From assembly GCA_014802325.1 (NCBI GenBank), contig JAAVCK010000025.1:1-35422 (forward strand): a stretch of 35,422 nt of DNA, given 5' to 3'. This DNA comes from Bacteroides sp. Lineage in GTDB: Bacteria > Bacteroidota > Bacteroidia > Bacteroidales > Muribaculaceae. This document shows, piece after piece, positions 15,305 through 23,596 of the stretch (positions are counted from its first letter, which is position 1; each line of letters opens with the position of its first letter). Below the pieces are notes generated by a model, which was not told the DNA's origin, did no database searches, and saw nothing but the letters and a program-made list of their open reading frames with translations. Position numbers and translations under genes: made by a program.

Positions 15305-15792
15305 ATAAAATGATCAGGAATATAGCGCTTGCGACAGCTGTGGCTGTGACGGCTCTTTCGGGATGCACGGGAAAGTCTGCGGCCGACTGCTCTGCTGAAT
15401 GTGACAAACAAACTAAAACTGAAGAATATATGTGCAAAAATGTTTCACCCGAGGATCTCGCAGGTATATGCAAGGCTATGGATATGTATGTCAAAGCTGC
15501 CGTGGAAGGCGACAGCAAAGTGGCGCGCCCTGCTTTTGCCGAAGGTGCCACTATCTCTCATGCCGAGGATGGCAAGCTGATATGCCTGCCTATTCAGGCG
15601 CTTTTCGATTACTATGATGCCACCGGCAAGCAGCCGGCCTCGTACAAAGTGGCCGAGTGCAGCGTGGCGGGTGACGTGGCTATGATACGCATAGAGTCTG
15701 TATTTGGTGAGTCTGAATTTTCCGATATGTTTACTCTTGTGAAGGAGGGTGATGAGTGGAAGATAGTAAGCAAGGTGTTTCAGGCTGTGTAG
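15301..15792 (+). CDS. NTF2-like lipoprotein
   Basis: The 163-residue precursor starts with GTG at 15301, overlapping the stop of the previous gene; ATG at 15310 is an alternative. A lipobox LSGC follows the hydrophobic segment. A Cys-rich linker with four Cys in about 20 residues comes next, and then an NTF2-like domain ending FTLVKEGDEWKIVSKVFQ, parallel to the end of its neighbour. It is therefore the envelope-anchored counterpart of the upstream protein, probably by duplication. Function unknown; the cysteines and the HxlR-type regulator would suit a redox or electrophile response (inference). Confidence 0.7.
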   Translation: MNKMIRNIALATAVAVTALSGCTGKSAADCSAECDKQTKTEEYMCKNVSPEDLAGICKAMDMYVKAAVEGDSKVARPAFAEGATISHAEDGKLICLPIQALFDYYDATGKQPASYKVAECSVAGDVAMIRIESVFGESEFSDMFTLVKEGDEWKIVSKVFQAV

Positions 15793-15844
15793 TAGCAACA
15801 CGAGTTCGGGATAAAAAAGTTAATTATTCAAAGAATCAAAAGGA

Positions 15845-16345
15845 TACGTTGAGTCGGGCGCCCAAAGTATGGTCGCCTGACTTTTTAAAATTCCGTCAGT
15901 TATTGCCAGAGAACAAGTTGCCCGTTGGACTCAGGCTCCTCAAAATTGAAATTAACTTCGGGCTTGATTGCGAAATAGCAATATGCGCCGATTGCAGCGA
16001 GCATATTCATCAGAAAGCTGTGTACACTTCGGGGACGGGTGTGAACCAGTTGGGCCACATTCTTGAGCATATCATTTATTTACTCTATGATGCTTCTTTT
16101 GCGTAGCATGATCTTGTCATAGAGAGGCATCAGGCATTTCTTCATATTTGACGATATGTACTCCCGCATCCCAAAGACGTCCGAAAAGAGATTGGGAGAT
16201 ATATGACTTCCCTTTCTCCGCGATACCCTTGAAGACTTTCATATTGAACTGCCGCTTATTATGAATCACCGGAATGCAGGTGCTGTCAACAAAGCTTATA
16301 CCGGTACACTCCCCGAAGTATGCGAGCCGGTGAAGCGGAAATGTA
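15845..16345 (-). pseudogene. Decayed IS982-family transposase
   Basis: On the minus strand the frame from about 16341 reads GECTGISFVDST, then HNKRQF and KVFKGIAEKGK, a signature of IS982-type DDE transposases. It then jumps to SYISQSLFGRLW, so roughly 45-50 residues of the middle are deleted. A frameshift follows, a premature TAA falls after RSIIE, and the last part (INDMLKNVAQLVH to SNGQLVLWQ) ends with TAA at 15900-15902. The element tail runs to about 15845. The N-terminal third is missing, the 5' edge abutting the end of gldH. It cannot encode an active transposase. Confidence 0.8.
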
Positions 16346-16368
16346 TTTTTATCTATCCGAGTAAAATT

Positions 16369-16818
16369 CTATTGCAGCAGGCGGTGACTTATGCCTACCT
16401 GGTCGATGCCTATGATGGTGTCACACCGCATGATGTGTCGCACACGCAGTGTGGTGAGTGAATCGATGGCTATATATCGGGCTACAGGCATCTCTATCTG
16501 GTAACTGCCGCCGAAACCTTTACCGAGCCAGCGACCGTAGGGGTCGCAGAGAGTAAGATTGACAGTATCGGCCGATATATCTTTACCTCCACTCGTTACG
16601 GCGATTTCAAGCCACAGATTGGAGTAGGGGTATGAAGCGTCGTGACGCACGGCCACACTCAGCGGACCGGCTCCCGGTCGCGGAGTGAAGACAAGTGTGT
16701 CGGTATAAGCCCAACCCTCGTCAGGAAGATTGGAGTAAAGTGTATCCTCGCCCGATGTGTCGCATCCGGCGAGGATTGATATTAATGTCGCTGCAAGCAG
16801 ATAGAAGCGCGATTTCAT
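16369..16818 (-). CDS. gldH: Gliding-motility-type lipoprotein GldH
   Basis: The 149-residue precursor has a signal peptide with lipobox LAGC, then the GldH-type core (SNLPDEGWAYTDTLVF, later LTLCDPYGRWLGKGFGG). GldH is a Bacteroidetes lipoprotein first described in gliding flavobacteria but also kept in non-motile Bacteroidales, where its job is unclear. It overlaps ricT by 4 nt and is the last gene of that run. The C-terminus ends close to where the family normally does, so the IS982 relic just behind seems not to have damaged it. Confidence 0.85.
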   Translation of the reverse strand: MKSRFYLLAATLISILAGCDTSGEDTLYSNLPDEGWAYTDTLVFTPRPGAGPLSVAVRHDASYPYSNLWLEIAVTSGGKDISADTVNLTLCDPYGRWLGKGFGGSYQIEMPVARYIAIDSLTTLRVRHIMRCDTIIGIDQVGISHRLLQ

Positions 16819-18128
16819 TGCTCTTTTTCAGGTTTTTTGTCGGTGTGTCCGGGCTTGCCTTCGCCATTTTTCTTGCGGCGCTGGGGGCGGGGACGTTGCT
16901 TGTCAGGCTTATCGGACTTTTCAGGCTTGTCAGGGCGATCGGACTTGTCGGCCTTTTCGGGTTTGGGCTGGTTGCCTGATTTTTTCTTCTTCTTTTTCTT
17001 CTTGTCGAAGCGGTTGATGTTGTCCTGACCGACGAGCTCTACAAATTCCGACTTTTTGGCGGGCTTTTCCTCGCCCTCGCGATGGAGGGTGAGCGGTTTC
17101 TCGCCGTTGCGGTTCATCTCGATGATCTCAAATACGCGCTGAGCATCGAGAGTCACCAGATTAGCTGCCATATTCTTGTCGGTGGAGTAGGTGATTTCTT
17201 TCTTGAATATATCGGTCTTGAAGTGGAAATATGTTGCGTCGGCAGTCTCAAGACGCACGTCGCGGGGCGGAAGCTGGCGGGCTGACTCTACGTAAGTATC
17301 TACCTCGAAGTTGAGGCAGCACTTGAGTTTGGCGCACTGTCCGGCAAGTTTCTGCGGGTTGAGCGAAATGTCCTGATAGCGTGCGGCCGCGGTGCCTACG
17401 GATATGAAGTTGGTCATCCAGCTTGCGCAGCACAGCGGACGTCCGCAAGAGCCTATACCTCCTATTCGACCGGCTTCCTGGCGAGCACCTATCTGCTTCA
17501 TCTCGATTCGCACCTTGAATGTGTCGGCCAGCACTTTTATAAGTTGGCGGAAGTCAACGCGCTCGTCGGCGATGTAGTAGAATATGGCTTTGTTGCCGTC
17601 GCCCTGATACTCCACGTCGCCTATCTTCATATTGAGATTAAGCTGCTCGGCAATTTTGCGCGACTGTATCATAGTGTCGTTCTCGCGGGCCTTGGCTTCC
17701 TCGTATTTGTCGAGGTCGGCCGGCCGAGCCTTGCGGAATACCTTGCGGATGTCGGGCGAGTCGGGCTTGATATTGGCCTTGCGCATGTGGATTTTCACCA
17801 GCGGTCCCATCAGTGTCACCATGCCGATGTCGTGGCCCGGTGAGGCTTCTACGGCCACCATGTCGCCCGGGTCGAGTGGCAGTCGGGCGGAGTTGTGGTA
17901 GAATCCCTTGCGGGTATTCTTGAACTGCACCTCGATTATGTCCCAATCGGGGTCGGCGTCGGGAATGTCGTCGAGCCAGTTATACGAGTGCAAGTTGCCG
18001 CGGGGAGCTTCATGCTCGTCGCAGCGACGGCACCTGCAGCCGGCACCGGCCACCCCGGGGGCGATGTCGTTGCGCACATCGTCGGCCGAAGGATCGGGCA
18101 TACTGTTGATTTCGTCGATAATGTCCAT
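16815..18128 (-). CDS. ricT: PSP1/RicT-family iron-sulfur protein
   Basis: The 437-residue protein carries the PSP1 C-terminal domain of RicT (YaaT), a part of the Fe-S complex that helps RNase Y process mRNA in Bacillus. Cysteine clusters are visible: CRCRRC near the N-terminus, CGRPLCC in the middle and CAKLKCC after it; IGGIGSCGRPLCC is a family hallmark. The last 70 residues are a lysine/proline-rich low-complexity tail, which could bind RNA. It lies directly behind rny (9 nt), which fits the known RicT-RNase Y partnership and suggests a shared transcript. Confidence 0.88.
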   Translation of the reverse strand: MDIIDEINSMPDPSADDVRNDIAPGVAGAGCRCRRCDEHEAPRGNLHSYNWLDDIPDADPDWDIIEVQFKNTRKGFYHNSARLPLDPGDMVAVEASPGHDIGMVTLMGPLVKIHMRKANIKPDSPDIRKVFRKARPADLDKYEEAKARENDTMIQSRKIAEQLNLNMKIGDVEYQGDGNKAIFYYIADERVDFRQLIKVLADTFKVRIEMKQIGARQEAGRIGGIGSCGRPLCCASWMTNFISVGTAAARYQDISLNPQKLAGQCAKLKCCLNFEVDTYVESARQLPPRDVRLETADATYFHFKTDIFKKEITYSTDKNMAANLVTLDAQRVFEIIEMNRNGEKPLTLHREGEEKPAKKSEFVELVGQDNINRFDKKKKKKKKSGNQPKPEKADKSDRPDKPEKSDKPDKQRPRPQRRKKNGEGKPGHTDKKPEKEQ

Positions 18129-18137
18129 GAGCGGCTA

Positions 18138-19679
18138 TTATTTTGCGAAGCTTACGGAGCGGGTCTCGCGGATGACGGTGATCTTGACCTGTCCGGGATA
18201 GGTCATTTCGTCCTGAATACGACGTGCTATTTCGGTAGAGAGCTTTTCGGTCTCATTGTCGTCGATCTTGTCGGCACCTACTATCACGCGGAGTTCGCGG
18301 CCGGCCTGAATAGCGTAGGTCTTGATGACACCGGGATAAGAGAGGGCGAGTTGTTCGAGGTCGTTGAGGCGCTTGATATATGCTTCGACTATCTCGCGGC
18401 GAGCACCGGGACGAGCGCCTGAGATGGCGTCGCATACCTGCACGATGGGAGCGAGCAGCGATGTCTGTTCGATTTCATCGTGGTGAGCACCGATGGCGTT
18501 GCATATATCGGGTTTTTCCTTGTATTTCTCGGCGAGTTTCATACCCAGCAGAGCGTGGGGGAGTTCGGGCTCTTCATCGGGCACTTTGCCGATGTCGTGG
18601 AGCAGACCGGCGCGACGGGCTTTCTTGGGATTGAGGCCGAGTTCTGATGCCATGATGGCGCAGAGGTTGGCCGTCTCGCGTGAGTGCTGGAGGAGGTTCT
18701 GTCCGTAGCTTGAGCGATATTTCATCTTACCCACGAGGCGTATGAGGTCGGGGTGCAGACCGTGGATGCCAAGGTCGATGGCAGTGCGCTTTCCTGTCTC
18801 CACGATTTCCTCTTCGATCTGCTTGCGCACCTTGGCCACCACTTCCTCTATACGGGCGGGGTGGATACGGCCGTCGGCTACGAGCTGGTGGAGTGCCAGG
18901 CGGGCTATCTCGCGACGCACGGGGTCAAATCCTGATAGCACGATGGCTTCGGGGGTGTCGTCGACTATGATTTCTATGCCGGTAGCGGCTTCAAGGGCGC
19001 GGATGTTGCGGCCCTCGCGGCCTATGATGCGACCTTTGATTTCATCGCTGTCGATGTGAAATACGGTCACAGAGTTCTCGATTGCTGTCTCTGTGGCGAG
19101 GCGCTGAATCGACTGCACCACTATGCGCTTTGCCTCCTTGTTGGCTGTCAGTTTGGCCTCGTCCATAATGTCGTTGATATACGAAGCGGCCTGAGTCTTT
19201 GCCTCGTCTTTGAGCGACTCCACGAGTTTTTCCTTGGCTTCCTCGCTTGAGAGACCCGATATGTGTTCAAGGGTCTCGCGGGCCTGACGGGTCATGCGCT
19301 CAAGTTCGCCGTGCTCCTGCTCAAGACGTGCAGCCTGATTGTCGAGCTGCTGGCGGGCGGCATCTATTTCGTTGCGTGCGCGGGCATTTTCGCTCTGCTG
19401 CTGATTGAGCTGCTGCTGGCGCTGCTTGATTTTGTTTTCTTCGTTCTGCACGCGCTGCATGCGCTGGTTGGCGGCGCGCTCGGCGTCAGTCTGTATGCGC
19501 AGGCTTTCGGCCTTTGCTTCGAGAATCTTGTCTTTCATTATGCCGTCAGCTTCGCGCTCGGCATTTTCGATGATGGAGTGGGCCTTGGATGTGGCCATGG
19601 ATTTCTGGATGGCCTGGCCGATAAAGTAGCCGATGCCTATGCACACCAGAGCTACGATGATATAAATTGCAAATTCCAT
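18138..19679 (-). CDS. rny: Ribonuclease Y
   Basis: RNase Y is a membrane-anchored endoribonuclease that starts mRNA decay. The 513-residue length is normal. In order it shows an N-terminal membrane segment (about 4-24), a long coiled coil rich in Gln, Glu and Ala (about 30-150), a KH domain with GREGRN, and an HD domain with LLHDIGK at the metal site and a second AIGAHHDE. All elements are present. The neighbour ricT encodes a likely regulator of this enzyme. Confidence 0.96.
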   Translation of the reverse strand: MEFAIYIIVALVCIGIGYFIGQAIQKSMATSKAHSIIENAEREADGIMKDKILEAKAESLRIQTDAERAANQRMQRVQNEENKIKQRQQQLNQQQSENARARNEIDAARQQLDNQAARLEQEHGELERMTRQARETLEHISGLSSEEAKEKLVESLKDEAKTQAASYINDIMDEAKLTANKEAKRIVVQSIQRLATETAIENSVTVFHIDSDEIKGRIIGREGRNIRALEAATGIEIIVDDTPEAIVLSGFDPVRREIARLALHQLVADGRIHPARIEEVVAKVRKQIEEEIVETGKRTAIDLGIHGLHPDLIRLVGKMKYRSSYGQNLLQHSRETANLCAIMASELGLNPKKARRAGLLHDIGKVPDEEPELPHALLGMKLAEKYKEKPDICNAIGAHHDEIEQTSLLAPIVQVCDAISGARPGARREIVEAYIKRLNDLEQLALSYPGVIKTYAIQAGRELRVIVGADKIDDNETEKLSTEIARRIQDEMTYPGQVKITVIRETRSVSFAK

Positions 19680-19741
19680 ATTTTTGAGGTGGGTAAATTG
19701 AAGTTTATAAGTTTATATATGGTTGAACAATAATTGGTTAT

Positions 19742-19885
19742 AAAATAAAAAATCCCGTCGCTCTTCACGGTCCGGTGCGTAGCGTGCAAGCCCTCGGGGG
19801 CTGCTGCTGACGGCTCGGAAGCCGGGTGAAGACGTGCGGGTGAATCGCTGTGCCCGAAATTGTGTGTGGGGCGGATAAAAAATAC
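19742..19885 (-). ncRNA. Possible 6S-like RNA between zapA and rny
   Basis: The minus strand can form one long irregular hairpin. CCCG, CG, TCTTCAC and CCGG on the 5' side (about 19816-19840) pair with CCGG, GTGAAGA, GCG and CGGG on the 3' side (about 19754-19775). An inner AGCCC/GGGCT stem forms the tip, and an AUCCG/CGGGAU closing helix forms near the ends. A T-rich tract (19742-19752 as A on the plus strand) follows, as for a terminator. Such a rod with internal loops just behind zapA recalls 6S RNA, which follows zapA in many bacteria. I could not match conserved 6S positions, so the identity is inference. A 73-residue minus-strand frame here looks spurious. Confidence 0.4.
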
Positions 19886-19909
19886 CGTACCTGACAGGTG
19901 GCTGACTCT

Positions 19910-20209
19910 TCAGCTCTCTGAACCTGACTCAAGCAGGACGTTGTCCAGAGCCTTTTCGAGATCGTTGATGGTGGTCTCAAGCTCATTCATACGGGCCTCG
20001 GCGGTGTAAAACATCTGGGCGAATCGGTAGGCGACCATTCCCAGAACCTCACCGGGTGTATTTTCGGTGAAACGCTCGCTCCATCTCTCCCATAGGAGAT
20101 TGACATTTTTCTGAGCCTTTCTCACCACTTCTTCCTCTTCGGGGGAGATGAGGATGCGCATGGGCGGAAGGTTGGCGATGCGTATCGTAATATTTAGTTT
20201 ATCCTTCAT
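19910..20209 (-). CDS. zapA: Cell division protein ZapA
   Basis: ZapA binds FtsZ and bundles its filaments. The 99-residue length is normal. An N-terminal beta region (LNITIRIANLPPMRILI) is followed by EEEEVVRKAQKNVNLLWERW and a C-terminal helix ending in ETTINDLEKALDNVL, the usual ZapA layout with a dimerising coiled coil. It follows a coiled-coil gene by 4 nt on the same strand, reminiscent of ZapA-ZapB type pairs. Confidence 0.88.
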   Translation of the reverse strand: MKDKLNITIRIANLPPMRILISPEEEEVVRKAQKNVNLLWERWSERFTENTPGEVLGMVAYRFAQMFYTAEARMNELETTINDLEKALDNVLLESGSES

Positions 20210-20213
20210 TGCA

Positions 20214-20510
20214 TCAGTGGCTTAATAAGGTGATGCACTTGTCGATTTCTCGCACTAAACCGGAAAGATGGGCGCGGGTAGCCTCTACGTCGCGATGGTC
20301 GGGCGAAAGCACCGATGCCATCTTGAGGGTAATGTTTTCCTGTTCAAGCGTGGCGTTGAGTCGCTTCTGCTGCCGCAGCTCTTCTTCGAGTTCGGCTATT
20401 CGCTCGCGGGCCTGTCGGTGCTGCTGCTTTTCGTTGTCATACAGACTCAAAAGCATGCGCGATTTGACCTTGATGCGGTTGACGCTGTCTTTCAGAGTGA
20501 CCTGGTCCAT
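20214..20510 (-). CDS. Small coiled-coil protein upstream of zapA
   Basis: I choose the ATG at 20510 (98 residues, start MDQVTLKDSVNRIK) over a TTG three codons earlier, because the -7 box at 20527-20534 would leave no leader for the earlier codon. Most of the protein is one coiled coil (ARERIAELEEELRQQKRLNATLEQENITL) followed by a second helix. It has no signal or membrane segment. Position before zapA suggests a divisome partner comparable to ZapB, but sequence alone does not prove it. Confidence 0.65.
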   Translation of the reverse strand: MDQVTLKDSVNRIKVKSRMLLSLYDNEKQQHRQARERIAELEEELRQQKRLNATLEQENITLKMASVLSPDHRDVEATRAHLSGLVREIDKCITLLSH

Positions 20511-20526
20511 TCTTTCCAAATTTCCA

Positions 20527-20534
20527 CAAAGTTA
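20527..20534 (-). promoter_or_regulatory. -7 box of the coiled-coil/zapA transcript
   Basis: TAACTTTG on the minus strand matches TAnnTTTG, 16 nt before the chosen ATG. A well-spaced TTTG -33 box is not obvious. Confidence 0.5.
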
Positions 20535-20632
20535 GCCAAATTTCTGCAAAAAGTTAAAAAATACGACTAATTTAAATGCGATAAAACACTTTTTAACATT
20601 TTGCGACAATCATGATGATTGCGCCAGTCAGG

Positions 20633-20905
20633 TTATTTGCCCGAGAAGTGGTCGTTTTTCATCTTGATGCCGAATACAATGGCCGACGATATGGTGGTGA
20701 TGGCATTGGTGATGATGAGAGGCCAGTTGTCAATCAAGATGCCCTGCACCACAAAAAGTATACTGCCGAGCCCGAGAAGCAGAAATGTGGGGAGGGCTAT
20801 ACCGTCGGTGTCGCGGGTGCGTATGGTGTGTATGGCCTGCGGCAGATAGCCGCCTATCATGCTGAGGGCTGCAGCGTAGCCCACGATGTTGATCCAGAGT
20901 TCCAT
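20633..20905 (-). CDS. SemiSWEET / PQ-loop transporter
   Basis: The 90-residue protein has three membrane helices, as in SemiSWEET sugar transporters, which work as dimers. The PQ motif is seen in GGYLPQAIHTIRTRDTDG (Pro22-Gln23), followed by helices two (LPTFLLLGLGSILFVVQGI) and three (an ITNAITTISSAIVF segment). Substrate cannot be told. It stands alone between the zapA and porT-like runs. Confidence 0.88.
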   Translation of the reverse strand: MELWINIVGYAAALSMIGGYLPQAIHTIRTRDTDGIALPTFLLLGLGSILFVVQGILIDNWPLIITNAITTISSAIVFGIKMKNDHFSGK

Positions 20906-20942
20906 GGTGAGAGTGTGGGGAGAATAAAAATTAATATATGAA

Positions 20943-21641
20943 TCACTTGATTCGGAACATATAGCCTAAGGTGATTTCGATCGACATGCCGCGCGATGCT
21001 GAAAAGAAGTCGCGCTTCGACGAGGGATATATGTTGCCGAGACCGTAGTAAAAGCGCCCTTCGAGAAGAATGGAATTGCGCTTGGCGGCTATGAGTTCCA
21101 CTCCCAGTCCGCCGGATATACCGTAGTCAAATCGGTTGCTGACTTTCATGGCAAGCTGCTCGTTGGTGCGGTAGCCGCGCGGAAAGTCGGGTATCGAAGC
21201 TATGTCGTTGTAGTCAAAGTTGGCCTTAACGTGATCAGAAATCATGTAGCCGAATTCCGGGCCGAGATTGATGAAAAATTTACACGTCTTGCTGCCGAAA
21301 TATATGTGGGTGAGCAGTGGTATCTGAATGTAGGTGAGGGTGTGCTGATAGTTGAAGTCCGAACTGTATTCCTCGAAGTCTTCCTGCCAGCCTCGCTGCT
21401 CAATGTTGATCTCGCCTATTAGTCCGAAGTGATTTTCCTCAGTGTATCTCACGGAGGCTCCCGCTATGAATCCGGGCAGGAATTTCTGCGTCACCTCGGG
21501 TGAAAAAGTCATGCGCGAGAGAGTGGCGCCGGCCTTAACACCTACGGCCAGATTGGGTGAATAGACGTATTGAGCCGAGGCGGTGGCAGATACCGCTATG
21601 GCTATTGCGATGGTGGCAATCAGGCGAAACAGCTGCTTCAT
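20943..21641 (-). CDS. PorT-type outer-membrane beta-barrel protein
   Basis: The 232-residue precursor has a signal peptide ending ASAQ and a pattern of alternating strands typical of the OMP_b-brl_2 (PorT) family: GVKAGATLSRMTF, then PGFIAGASVRY, GLIGEINIEQRGW and a final GMSIEITLGYMFRIK with an aromatic end. It shares one base with the LysM gene upstream (TAATG), so the two are coupled. PorT proper belongs to type IX secretion; this family is broad, so I do not equate it with that component. Confidence 0.82.
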   Translation of the reverse strand: MKQLFRLIATIAIAIAVSATASAQYVYSPNLAVGVKAGATLSRMTFSPEVTQKFLPGFIAGASVRYTEENHFGLIGEINIEQRGWQEDFEEYSSDFNYQHTLTYIQIPLLTHIYFGSKTCKFFINLGPEFGYMISDHVKANFDYNDIASIPDFPRGYRTNEQLAMKVSNRFDYGISGGLGVELIAAKRNSILLEGRFYYGLGNIYPSSKRDFFSASRGMSIEITLGYMFRIK

Positions 21642-23542
21642 TACTTTGACGATTTGCTGATTTCACCGCCGGGAAGATAGGTCAGCAGCATGAGCGAGTT
21701 GTTGACCCAGCCGCCCGAAGGTATCTGGTGGAAGTCATAGTCGGTCTGTATGCCCGAGTAGCGCACGCCCGAGGGGGTAGGCTTGTCGAGCAGACCGAGG
21801 CGGAGCAGATACATGCCCGTGTCGAATCCGAGAAGTCCCTGACGCGGAGTGGCATTTTCCATTTCGGAGCCATACCAGCGCTTGAATGTGGCATCGAATT
21901 TCTTGTTGCGGTATATCTCCTCGTCGGGAGCAAACCGCGAGTAGATGGTGGTGGTGAGGGCATGCATGTTTTGCTGAGTATCGCCGCGAAATGCTATCCA
22001 CTCCGGATAACCCCACACTTTGATGCGGGCCGAGGGGGCATTGCGGTGCCAGTCGATCAGGCCCGGAAGTATGCGGTTGACTTCGGCCTGCTTGCCGGTG
22101 ACGGTTATGAACACGTAGTCGCCCGTGGCCGAGAGAGCCGACAGCGACGCCGGAGTGAGGCGGTGGTCAAACTCTATCGTGACCGGGGTGATACCTGCGC
22201 GGCTCAGGCGGTCGTTGAGCTCCTTGAGAAAATCAGTCTTGTCGGCCTCCACTCCCGAGCGGGTCACAATCACCGGAGTGCTTGAGCCGAGTGAGGCTAC
22301 GAGACTTTCAGCTGCCTTTTCGAGCATCAGTTCGCTCGGTATGTTGCTCTGGAGCATCATTGGATTGCCAACGTAAGTGTCGTCTTTGATGACGAATGCG
22401 TTGTATACTCTCACATCATTGTCAAGACCCCAGCGGGCTATGTAGGCAAGCTGAGCGGCATTGTCGGGAGCTATCACCGCATCCATTTCCTTGAGGTCGG
22501 GGCGGGTGAGGAGGTGGCGCACGGTATCGGTGGAGCCGTGGCTGTCAAGAGCTAAGATGTTGATGCCTTTGCCCGAATTGCGCAGCGAGTCTACGGCTAT
22601 CAGAAAGCCCTTGTAGAACTCGGTGAAGCGCTGGGCCTGTTTGCTCACAGGTTTTTCACCGGTCATAAAGGGGAGGATGAGGGCGATATTGACATTGTGG
22701 CTGACGAGGGAGTCTGCCTCGGCCGGCTCTATAACCTGCGGTCCGGCATTTTCCTCCGGCAGCGGCGCCGGTTCGACAGCTATGGTGTCAGCCGCGCGGG
22801 GGATGGTAAGTATCATGCCAGCTTTGAGAAGCGACACCTGAGGATTGGCGGCTTCGAGTTCGGGCACGGTGATTCCGTGGTCGCGGGCTATAGAATAGAA
22901 CGTCTCTTTTTCTTTCACGAGGTATCCCTCGGGCAGGGCCGGAGCGGTGGCCGGTTGACCCGTGGTCGATGTGATTTCAGTACGGTCGCCTGAAATTTCC
23001 ATGGGAGTCTCAGCTTCGGGAGCTTTCACGATGATGCGGCTGTCGGCCTTCAGACCATCGGCAAGTGAGGGATTCCATTTCATCAGGTCGTCCTCGCTCA
23101 CACCGTAGCGACGCGCGAGGCTGTAGATGGTTTCGCCACGCTGCACCAGATGAGTGTCATCGGAGGGGGCGGGATCGGCTGGAGCGGCGGGGATGGCTGG
23201 AGCGGACTCCTCGGACCGGTCGGATTGGTCAGACTTGTCCGACCGGGCAGGCTCAGTCACCTCCGGCTCGGCGCTTTCCACGGCGCTGTCGTCAAACGGA
23301 TAATATAGCGTCATGCCGCTTTTGAGCCCTTCGGTAGCCGAGGGATTGTAGCGTAGCAACTCGTCTTTGGGCACTTTCAGTTTATGCACCACCGAGTAGA
23401 TGCTCTCTTTTCCCTCTACTTTATAGTAATGATAGAGCTTGCCGTTGATGGTGGTTACGGGCAGCTCCTTTACATCGGCCGATGCGCCGACGGCTATTGT
23501 GGCGGCGATGGCCGTGAGGATATTTCGGATGAGACTGTTCAT
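21641..23542 (-). CDS. LysM protein with a periplasmic-binding-like C-terminal domain
   Basis: The 633-residue precursor has a signal peptide (cut near residue 22) and three LysM repeats at about 38-83, 130-172 and 206-248. All carry the G-E/K-x-x-Y-S core, which binds peptidoglycan glycan chains. Residues about 283-600 look like a type-1 periplasmic-binding (ABC receptor-like) fold, starting NVNIALILPFMTGE and containing a GFLIAVDSLRNSGKGINI segment. No lipobox or membrane anchor was seen. It should sit in the periplasm tethered to the wall, and its coupling with the barrel gene suggests a wall-to-outer-membrane link (inference). Confidence 0.85.
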   Translation of the reverse strand: MNSLIRNILTAIAATIAVGASADVKELPVTTINGKLYHYYKVEGKESIYSVVHKLKVPKDELLRYNPSATEGLKSGMTLYYPFDDSAVESAEPEVTEPARSDKSDQSDRSEESAPAIPAAPADPAPSDDTHLVQRGETIYSLARRYGVSEDDLMKWNPSLADGLKADSRIIVKAPEAETPMEISGDRTEITSTTGQPATAPALPEGYLVKEKETFYSIARDHGITVPELEAANPQVSLLKAGMILTIPRAADTIAVEPAPLPEENAGPQVIEPAEADSLVSHNVNIALILPFMTGEKPVSKQAQRFTEFYKGFLIAVDSLRNSGKGINILALDSHGSTDTVRHLLTRPDLKEMDAVIAPDNAAQLAYIARWGLDNDVRVYNAFVIKDDTYVGNPMMLQSNIPSELMLEKAAESLVASLGSSTPVIVTRSGVEADKTDFLKELNDRLSRAGITPVTIEFDHRLTPASLSALSATGDYVFITVTGKQAEVNRILPGLIDWHRNAPSARIKVWGYPEWIAFRGDTQQNMHALTTTIYSRFAPDEEIYRNKKFDATFKRWYGSEMENATPRQGLLGFDTGMYLLRLGLLDKPTPSGVRYSGIQTDYDFHQIPSGGWVNNSLMLLTYLPGGEISKSSK

Positions 23543-23564
23543 GCTTTATATTATGGAACGGACG

Positions 23565-23596
23565 CAAAGTTAACGTTTTTTCGGGTAGTTTACAAA
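23565..23596 (-). promoter_or_regulatory. Promoter of the LysM / PorT-like pair
   Basis: On the minus strand TTTG (23593-23596), a 20-nt spacer and TAACTTTG (23565-23572) form a full consensus promoter. It overlaps the last codons of the DMT transporter gene, so the pair is transcribed separately. Confidence 0.8.

Noticed and set aside
15756..16106. Plus-strand frame behind the NTF2-like lipoprotein
   Set aside because: It is antisense to the IS982 transposase relic, which explains the sequence better.
19765..19986. 73-codon minus-strand frame between zapA and rny
   Set aside because: Low-complexity Ser/Arg/Pro sequence over a strongly structured RNA-like region; no start signal.
20943..21641. 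The barrel protein as the true type IX secretion component PorT
   Set aside because: The family domain is shared by many unrelated small barrels and no other T9SS core gene is in the window.
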